Shown one piece after another: positions 58,711-64,000 of a DNA stretch of 64,000 bases. The notes beneath the pieces were generated by a model. The model was not told the origin of the DNA, did not search any database, and saw only the letters and a program-made list of their open reading frames with translations. A program made the position numbers and the translations under genes. Every line of letters starts with the position of its first letter. Positions within the stretch are counted from its first letter, which is position 1. This stretch comes from Flavobacterium sp. UBA7663 (GTDB lineage: Bacteria > Bacteroidota > Bacteroidia > Flavobacteriales > Flavobacteriaceae): positions 33,507-97,506 of the forward strand of contig NZ_DLHR01000014.1 in the NCBI RefSeq assembly GCF_002483315.1, read 5' to 3'.

Positions 58711-60987
58711 TTATTTTTTCTCTAAAGTATCAAATTTTGATTCTGTTTCTGCTTTAGGCCAATAATTATTTTCAACATCAATATCAGCTGTTTCTAATTT
58801 TGGATCTAATTGAATTTTTACTACTTTTTTCTCAGTTGCGAAAACACGTTTAGCAGTGTCGTTGTTTCTTCTCCAAATTTGAGCTGGGAATTTTTGTACT
58901 TCACTCGTTCCGTCTTCAAACTGAAGCTCTACGATGATTGGCATAATTAATCCTCCTGGCTTTTCAAACTCTACTTCATAGAAATATTTAGGCGATTTTA
59001 ATGCATTTTTTTCTTCAGTCGTATAATTTTTATTTACATAATCAGAAAGTGCTTGAACACTATTTACATCCATTGCTTTTTTCAATTCAGGTTTAAAATC
59101 TGGAGCGTCTTCAGCAACTAAGTACAACATTGGTTCTCCATCGCTAATTTTTCTTCCTCTTCTATTAAACATTGCTTGAGTTTCTTTTGAAGCTTCAGTA
59201 GAAACGTAATATTGTTTAACTGTTTTCACTCCAATATCAGTATAATCTGTCGAATAGAACCAACCTCTCCAAAACCAATCTAAATCTACAGCTGAAGCAT
59301 CTTCCATAGTTCTGAAGAAATCTTCTGGTGTTGGGTGTTTAAATTTCCAACGGTTAGCATAAGTTTTGAATGCGTGGTCAAACAATTCGTGACCCATAAT
59401 AGTTTCTCTCAAAATATTTAAACCTGTAGCTGGTTTTCCGTAAGCATTAGCACCAAATTGATAAATATTCTCAGAGTTTGACATAATAGGTTCTAAATAT
59501 TTTTGATTTCCTTTCATGTAAGGCACAATATTTTTAGCTGGACCTCTTGTTGCAGGGAATTTTGGATCGAATGAAATTTCTGTTAAATATTCTAAGAATG
59601 TATTTAAACCTTCATCCATCCATGACCATTGTCTTTCGTCTGAATTTACAATCATTGGGAAGAAATTATGTCCTACTTCGTGGATAATAACTCCTAACAT
59701 TCCGTATTTAATTCGATCACTTACAAATCCTTTTTCGTCAGGACGACCGTAGTTCCAACAAATCATTGGATATTCCATTCCTTGATCTTCTGCAGAAACT
59801 GAAACTGCTTTTGGATAAGGATAATCAAATGTAAAATGTGAATATGTTTTTAAAGTATGTGCTACCGCTTTTGTTGACAAATCTCCCCAAAGCGGATTAG
59901 CTTCTTTTGGATAAATCGAAATTGCTAATGGTTTGTTTGTTGGTAAATCAACTGCCATCGCATCAATTATAAATTTTCTTGAGGTTGAAAAACCAAAGTC
60001 ACGTACATTTTGTGCTTTAAATTTCCATGTTTTCTTTTGGTCTGAAAAACTACTTTCTTTTGCAACTGCCTCTTCTTGAGTAACAATTACTACTGGTTTA
60101 TCAAACGTTTTTTCAGCTAATTCCCATCTTTTTACTTGTTCTGCAGTAAAAACTTCGCTTCTGTTTTGTAAAACTCCTGTTGCTTCCATAACGTGGTCAG
60201 CAGGAACTGTAATGTTTACTTCGTAATCTCCAAAAACTAAAGCAAATTCACCTCTACCCCAAAATTGCATGTTTTGCCATCCTTCAACATCATTGTAAAC
60301 AGCCATTCTTGGGAAAAATTGTGCCATTACAAACAAACGGTTTCCATCAGGAAATTGCTCGTAACCAGAACGACCGTTGTTAGCTCCTTCCATGTAATTC
60401 ACAATATTGTACCACCACTTGATTGAGAAAGAAACTTTTTCACCATTTTTTAATGGCTTAGGCAAATCGATTCGCATCATGGTTTGATTGATGGTATATT
60501 TCATTGGATTTCCTTTGGCATCTTTAACATATTCAATATTAAAACCTCCAGGAAAAGGACTTCCCATATATTTTTTTGCAAAACCACTTGTTGAAATGGC
60601 CTTGTCCATATTTTGACTTTCTACCAAAGGTGTTTTCGAATCAGGTCTTTCGATATTTTGGTCTAATTGTACCCATAAATATTCCAACGATTCTTTTGCG
60701 TTATTGTGATAGGTAATAGTTTCTGAACCATATAGTTTTTTATTCTTATCATCTAATTCCAGATTCATTTTATAATCTGCTTTTTGCTGATAATAAGCAG
60801 GTCCTGGAGCTCCAGAAGCTGTTCTGAACATATTAGGAGTGGCCATTTCGTCATACATTTGACGGAATTTATTCTCGTTATAATGTCCTAATTCACGCTT
60901 TTTTTCTTCTGTTTTCACTTCTTGAGCCAAGGCTCCAAAAGTAACTGCTAGAGTTAAAAAAGCACTAAGTACAATTGACTTTTTCAT
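58711..60987 (-). CDS. M1-family metallopeptidase
   Basis: This 758-residue secreted peptidase has a signal peptide (1-21), an N-terminal beta domain and the zinc motif H-E-V-G-H-N with a downstream Glu (W-M-D-E-G-L-N-T-F-L-E-Y). The substrate-anchoring loop reads G-M-E-Y-P, in place of G-A-M-E-N. It is an aminopeptidase-type enzyme of the periplasm or cell surface. It lies 16 bases after DUF6702 and two regulatory-domain genes, probably one transcription unit. Confidence 0.92.
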   Translation of the reverse strand: MKKSIVLSAFLTLAVTFGALAQEVKTEEKKRELGHYNENKFRQMYDEMATPNMFRTASGAPGPAYYQQKADYKMNLELDDKNKKLYGSETITYHNNAKESLEYLWVQLDQNIERPDSKTPLVESQNMDKAISTSGFAKKYMGSPFPGGFNIEYVKDAKGNPMKYTINQTMMRIDLPKPLKNGEKVSFSIKWWYNIVNYMEGANNGRSGYEQFPDGNRLFVMAQFFPRMAVYNDVEGWQNMQFWGRGEFALVFGDYEVNITVPADHVMEATGVLQNRSEVFTAEQVKRWELAEKTFDKPVVIVTQEEAVAKESSFSDQKKTWKFKAQNVRDFGFSTSRKFIIDAMAVDLPTNKPLAISIYPKEANPLWGDLSTKAVAHTLKTYSHFTFDYPYPKAVSVSAEDQGMEYPMICWNYGRPDEKGFVSDRIKYGMLGVIIHEVGHNFFPMIVNSDERQWSWMDEGLNTFLEYLTEISFDPKFPATRGPAKNIVPYMKGNQKYLEPIMSNSENIYQFGANAYGKPATGLNILRETIMGHELFDHAFKTYANRWKFKHPTPEDFFRTMEDASAVDLDWFWRGWFYSTDYTDIGVKTVKQYYVSTEASKETQAMFNRRGRKISDGEPMLYLVAEDAPDFKPELKKAMDVNSVQALSDYVNKNYTTEEKNALKSPKYFYEVEFEKPGGLIMPIIVELQFEDGTSEVQKFPAQIWRRNNDTAKRVFATEKKVVKIQLDPKLETADIDVENNYWPKAETESKFDTLEKK

Positions 60988-61003
60988 GGTATTTCAGTTT
61001 CTT

Positions 61004-61510
61004 TTAATAGACTATTTTTTGTTGCGCATCACTATTAGTAAACAAAAAGCTGTTTTTGTTACTATTAATATTTACATGAACAATATTTTGTTGTTCGCTG
61101 TAAACATCGGTTAGTAATGAATTAAAGATTTCGAAGGTATTTATTTTTTTTGAAATAGCAATTTTACTGTAAAAAATTAACACATCGCCTTCTACTTCTC
61201 GAGCTAAAAATTCAAGGTTTTGTGCTTTTTTATTTATGGAAATCTTTACGTTTTCCTTTAAGTAATCTTTAATTAAGGTTTCGGCTTCGGGCAATTCTTT
61301 CTTAGAAGTTAAATATACTTTCTTCTTGTATTTTTTTTCCAGTGCTTTTTCTAAATCGTCGATAAAAATTCTATGCGTAATTTCTATTCTTTTTTTATTA
61401 GGCACATAATCGATTTGAGTTACCGAAACATAAAACTTATGCCAAGCAAATGAGCTCAACAGCACAACCATAATGATTGGCAAAACAAATCGCAACAAAT
61501 TCTTCTTCAT
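61004..61510 (-). CDS. DUF6702 family protein
   Basis: This 168-residue protein has an N-terminal signal/anchor (about 5-22) and a beta-rich periplasmic domain (H-K-F-Y-V-S-V-T-Q-I-D-Y, E-I-T-H-R-I-F-I-D-D-L-E). It matches DUF6702, common beside M1 peptidases in Flavobacteria. The function is unknown. It lies between the regulatory-domain protein and the peptidase with spacings of 16 bases on each side. Confidence 0.8.
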   Translation of the reverse strand: MKKNLLRFVLPIIMVVLLSSFAWHKFYVSVTQIDYVPNKKRIEITHRIFIDDLEKALEKKYKKKVYLTSKKELPEAETLIKDYLKENVKISINKKAQNLEFLAREVEGDVLIFYSKIAISKKINTFEIFNSLLTDVYSEQQNIVHVNINSNKNSFLFTNSDAQQKIVY

Positions 61511-61526
61511 TGGGTAAAAATAGTAA

Positions 61527-62360
61527 TTATTCCTTTTGCTTTTCTAATTTATATGCTTTTGCTTTATCGGTTAAATACTGAATAAGCTGTAATTCATATT
61601 CAGATTTTAAAAACAATGATAAATCTTTGGCAGGCATTTCAGCATATTGCAAAAACAAGGGAATATCTTCATGTTTAATTTTTAAGGTTTCTACGAAAAA
61701 ATTATGTGAAAAACGCTCAAACATATGGTGAGAAAAAGATTTAGACTGAATATCTCGCTGTCTTCGTTCTTCAAAAACTTGTTCTGAATACTTTTTAGGG
61801 TTTTTATCTTTTACAAATAAACTCACTAATCCAGCTCCTATAGCTAGAAAATTAAAATTCGACCCATTGGGCGCAAAATGACTTGGCATTGCAGTATTTA
61901 CAGGTGTTCCTAACCGAACATCATCTTCATAATACATGACTTTTTTTGCATCAATTTTTGCAAAACCATCACCATAAACTTGGATTCGTTTTATGTCTTC
62001 TTCAATAATACCCGTAAGCGTATAGGGTGTAATTTCTACTTCATTTAACTCGGTAACTCTTACTTGCAATCTAATTTCTAATTCCTCTAACCAAAAATCC
62101 TTATCGGTTAAAATATATTTTTTGGAATCGTATGAAAGTCCTTGAATAAAAAGCGTATCCGTAGCTCTAGCTTTAATAGAAAATTTTCCATCCACATTCG
62201 TAACTGCTCCAATATTTGAAGTAATATTAAAAATCGTTAAATTTTCAACTTCTATTGAATCGGCAACAATTCTTCCTTTTAAAACTTTTCTTTCCACATG
62301 TTGTCCAAAACAAATTTGAACAAATAAAAAGAGTATGCAAAAAAGACCGTTATTTTTCAT
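61527..62360 (-). CDS. secreted carboxypeptidase-regulatory-like domain protein, paralogue 2
   Basis: This 277-residue protein has a signal peptide and a CarboxypepD_reg-like beta-sandwich (G-R-I-V-A-D-S-I-E-V-E-N-L, G-A-V-T-N-V-D-G-K-F). It is similar throughout to the preceding gene at 62350. The frame opens at 62390, but the ATG at 62360 begins the signal peptide. It overlaps the upstream paralogue by 11 bases. The C-terminal part is unassigned. Confidence 0.78.
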   Translation of the reverse strand: MKNNGLFCILFLFVQICFGQHVERKVLKGRIVADSIEVENLTIFNITSNIGAVTNVDGKFSIKARATDTLFIQGLSYDSKKYILTDKDFWLEELEIRLQVRVTELNEVEITPYTLTGIIEEDIKRIQVYGDGFAKIDAKKVMYYEDDVRLGTPVNTAMPSHFAPNGSNFNFLAIGAGLVSLFVKDKNPKKYSEQVFEERRQRDIQSKSFSHHMFERFSHNFFVETLKIKHEDIPLFLQYAEMPAKDLSLFLKSEYELQLIQYLTDKAKAYKLEKQKE

Positions 62361-63126
62361 CTGCTTTGATTTTAGAAATTTCAAGTTCATTTAGCTTTAA
62401 ATATTCCACCGCCAACTCTGATAAAATAAAAGACGCCATAGTTTTATTTTTATCTCTCATTGCTCTAGCAAATCTTTCATTTTCTGCTATATAAAACAGA
62501 AACCCATCAACATAAATTTCTGGAATTTTTAGTGTTTCAATAAAATACTCCCTTTCAAAATAATCAGAAGTTTTCAGTTGTAACATTTCTTTTCTTTCAA
62601 CCACTAATTCTTTCTTTAACATACTTGTTCTTCCGCTAATCGAATTTATTAATCCATCAACACTCATTCCTCCCAAAGGAATTAATAACGGACTATACCA
62701 TTTAAAATCTCCAGCCGTAGCTAATTTACGTTCTGCTGGAGTATATGTTTTTTGGTTGGCAGGTACAATTCCAAGAGCAACTGCATTTATATTTTTATAT
62801 TGAATGATAGCAACCTCATCTAATTCATTAATGAGTGATTCCATTTTTACAAAAACCAAATCTTTTAAAAAATCATTGGCGGTTAATACATATCGTCTAG
62901 CTTTCAGATTAACTGCACTAAATTGTAGCGTATCAGAAATTTTTGCACTTATTTCAAAATAACCTCTTGAATCAGTAACAGCGCCATTTTTTTTTGATAA
63001 ATTAATGATATGAATTCCTTCCAATAGTGAAGACTCAGAAACAACTTTACCTTTAATTATGGAGATGTCCTGAGAAAAAAGAAAACCTGGAATTAGTAAA
63101 AAAAAGAAAAATAGTTTTTTTATCAT
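62350..63126 (-). CDS. secreted carboxypeptidase-regulatory-like domain protein, paralogue 1
   Basis: This 258-residue protein has a signal peptide (1-18), a CarboxypepD_reg-like beta-sandwich (G-K-V-V-S-E-S-S-L-L-E-G-I, G-A-V-T-D-S-R-G-Y-F) and an alpha-rich C-terminus. It shares order and motifs (N-E-L-D-E-V) with its downstream neighbour, so the pair arose by tandem duplication. No function is known. It begins the four-gene set that ends with the M1 peptidase. Confidence 0.78.
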   Translation of the reverse strand: MIKKLFFFFLLIPGFLFSQDISIIKGKVVSESSLLEGIHIINLSKKNGAVTDSRGYFEISAKISDTLQFSAVNLKARRYVLTANDFLKDLVFVKMESLINELDEVAIIQYKNINAVALGIVPANQKTYTPAERKLATAGDFKWYSPLLIPLGGMSVDGLINSISGRTSMLKKELVVERKEMLQLKTSDYFEREYFIETLKIPEIYVDGFLFYIAENERFARAMRDKNKTMASFILSELAVEYLKLNELEISKIKADEK

Positions 63127-63215
63127 AAATGAAATCTTATCACATTGTAAATGTAATTAGTTCTCGTCAAAATGAAATCCTAATGAGATGATAAACTTAT
63201 GTTAATACAATTTGA

Positions 63216-63223
63216 TAAATTTG
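63216..63223 (+). promoter_or_regulatory. -7 promoter element TAAATTTG for pepE
   Basis: The octamer lies 15 bases before the pepE ATG at 63239. Confidence 0.5.
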
Positions 63224-63238
63224 TAAAAAATTAATTTA

Positions 63239-63946
63239 ATGAAAAATATTATAATTGCTAGTACATCAACTTTACATGGTGGCGACTATTTAGATTATTT
63301 ATTACCTGAATTACAAACTTTCTTTTTAAACGTAAAAGAGTTGCTTTTTATTCCATATGCAAGACCAAGTGGTATTTCGCATGACGATTACACCAAAAAA
63401 GTTAGTAAGGCTTTTACAAAAATTAACATCACAGTAAAAGGAATTCACGAATTTGAAAATCCAATTGAAGCCCTTGAAAATGCGGAAGGAATTTTTACTG
63501 GCGGAGGAAACACTTTTTTATTAGTAAGCCAATTATACAAAAACAATGTAATTGATACTTTAGAAAAAGTAGTTAAAAACGGAACACCTTATTTAGGAAC
63601 TAGCGCCGGAAGTAACATTTGCGGTTTAACAATGAGTACTACTAATGATATGCCTATTGTATATCCACCAAGTTTTAGAACTTTAGGATTTGTTTCGTTC
63701 AACATTAATCCTCATTATTTAGACCCTATTGAAGGTTCAACACACATGGGAGAAACGCGCGAAACCCGAATTAATGAATTTCACCATTTTAATCCGCAAC
63801 CTGTTGTTGGATTGAGAGAAGGAAGTTGGTTAGAAGTTAAAAGAGATTCTGTAAAATTGAAAGGAGCTTTAACTGCTCGAATTTTCAAAAGAAATGAAAC
63901 GCCAATTGAAGTGGCACCTGAAACCGAACTAAACGAATTAAAATAA
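63239..63946 (+). CDS. pepE: dipeptidase E (alpha-aspartyl dipeptidase)
   Basis: This 235-residue serine peptidase of family S51 has the nucleophile Ser122 in G-T-S-A-G-S-N and the upstream glycine-rich G-G-G-N-T-F. It splits dipeptides with N-terminal Asp in the cytoplasm. The length and motifs match PepE. It is transcribed alone and ends in a shared terminator. Confidence 0.93.
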   Translation: MKNIIIASTSTLHGGDYLDYLLPELQTFFLNVKELLFIPYARPSGISHDDYTKKVSKAFTKINITVKGIHEFENPIEALENAEGIFTGGGNTFLLVSQLYKNNVIDTLEKVVKNGTPYLGTSAGSNICGLTMSTTNDMPIVYPPSFRTLGFVSFNINPHYLDPIEGSTHMGETRETRINEFHHFNPQPVVGLREGSWLEVKRDSVKLKGALTARIFKRNETPIEVAPETELNELK

Positions 63947-63976
63947 AAAAAGCCTTGCAGATGCAAGGCTTTTTTG
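63945..63976. terminator. bidirectional terminator between pepE and tRNA
   Basis: The arms AGCCTTGCA and TGCAAGGCT, extended by A and T tracts, flank two bases. It serves pepE (plus) and the tRNA on the minus strand. Confidence 0.9.
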
Positions 63977-63979
63977 TAG

Positions 63980-64000
63980 AGCGGAAGACGAGGCTCGAAC
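63980..64000 (-). tRNA. tRNA 3' end, probably tRNA-Gly (partial)
   Basis: The minus-strand end reads TTCGAGC (T loop), CTCGT (T stem) and CTTCCGC plus a T discriminator base. The acceptor CTTCCGC pairs with GCGGAAG, and T73 is typical of tRNA-Gly. The anticodon lies outside the window. Confidence 0.65.

Overview
The window reads as a contiguous chromosomal segment of a member of the Flavobacteriaceae, most likely Flavobacterium or a close relative. The DNA is AT-rich. Promoters carry the Bacteroidota -7 motif TAnnTTTG, and most genes lack a Shine-Dalgarno sequence. The gene set includes GldB and GldC, the exosortase XrtF with its partner, a HYC_CC_PP protein, a short primary sigma factor and MurE with the DNPR motif of the meso-diaminopimelate type. 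There is no rRNA, integrase, transposase or CRISPR array. One complete tRNA-Arg and the edge of a second tRNA are present.

Layout. 1-5.6 kb: miaB 3' end, an orphan sigma54 activator, lptE, a conserved flavobacterial protein, secG and groES-groEL. 5.6-12.4 kb (minus strand): dabA-dabB-sulP-DUF2490, a putative inorganic carbon uptake operon. 12.5-16.1 kb: a metal-linked set (HYC_CC_PP protein, TonB receptor, HMA protein, small membrane-anchored protein). 16.1-19.3 kb: beta-CASP RNase-like hydrolase, ATP-cone/nuclease fusion, XrtF pair. 19.4-27.8 kb: housekeeping genes (fRMsr-like GAF protein, antiporter, rpsO, pnp, rpoD, rpe, CBS protein, MtfA-like peptidase, tRNA-Arg, YqeY-like). 27.9-43.6 kb (minus strand): a nearly complete dcw cluster, mraZ-rsmH-ftsL-ftsI-murE-mraY-murD-ftsW-murG-murC-ftsQ-ftsA-ftsZ, with murF and ddl absent. 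43.9-50.3 kb: hydrolase, engB, gldC/gldB, nadE, a LuxR-type regulator and dnaG. 50.4-53.4 kb: ECF sigma factor, putative anti-sigma factor and an unusual outer membrane protein. 53.5-64 kb: polyprenyl synthase, rlmN, O-methyltransferase, PAP2, tatA, M1 peptidase, DUF6702, two paralogous regulatory-domain proteins, pepE and a tRNA edge.

Points of most interest are: (i) the DAB-SulP-outer-membrane operon with intact DabA metal ligands; (ii) 10-bp-phased GTGGTA repeats ahead of mraZ, a likely MraZ operator; (iii) ECF-type promoters of the same AAC-N17-CGT geometry ahead of the ECF operon and of rpoD; (iv) intergenic repeat families apparently inserted in frame in murG and the anti-sigma gene; (v) an ATP-cone fused to a PD-(D/E)xK nuclease next to a beta-CASP hydrolase; and (vi) a DnaG in which all four zinc ligands are replaced. 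No wholly new multi-gene system is evident. The carbon-uptake operon, the nuclease pair and the ECF outer membrane module are the best candidates for new biology.
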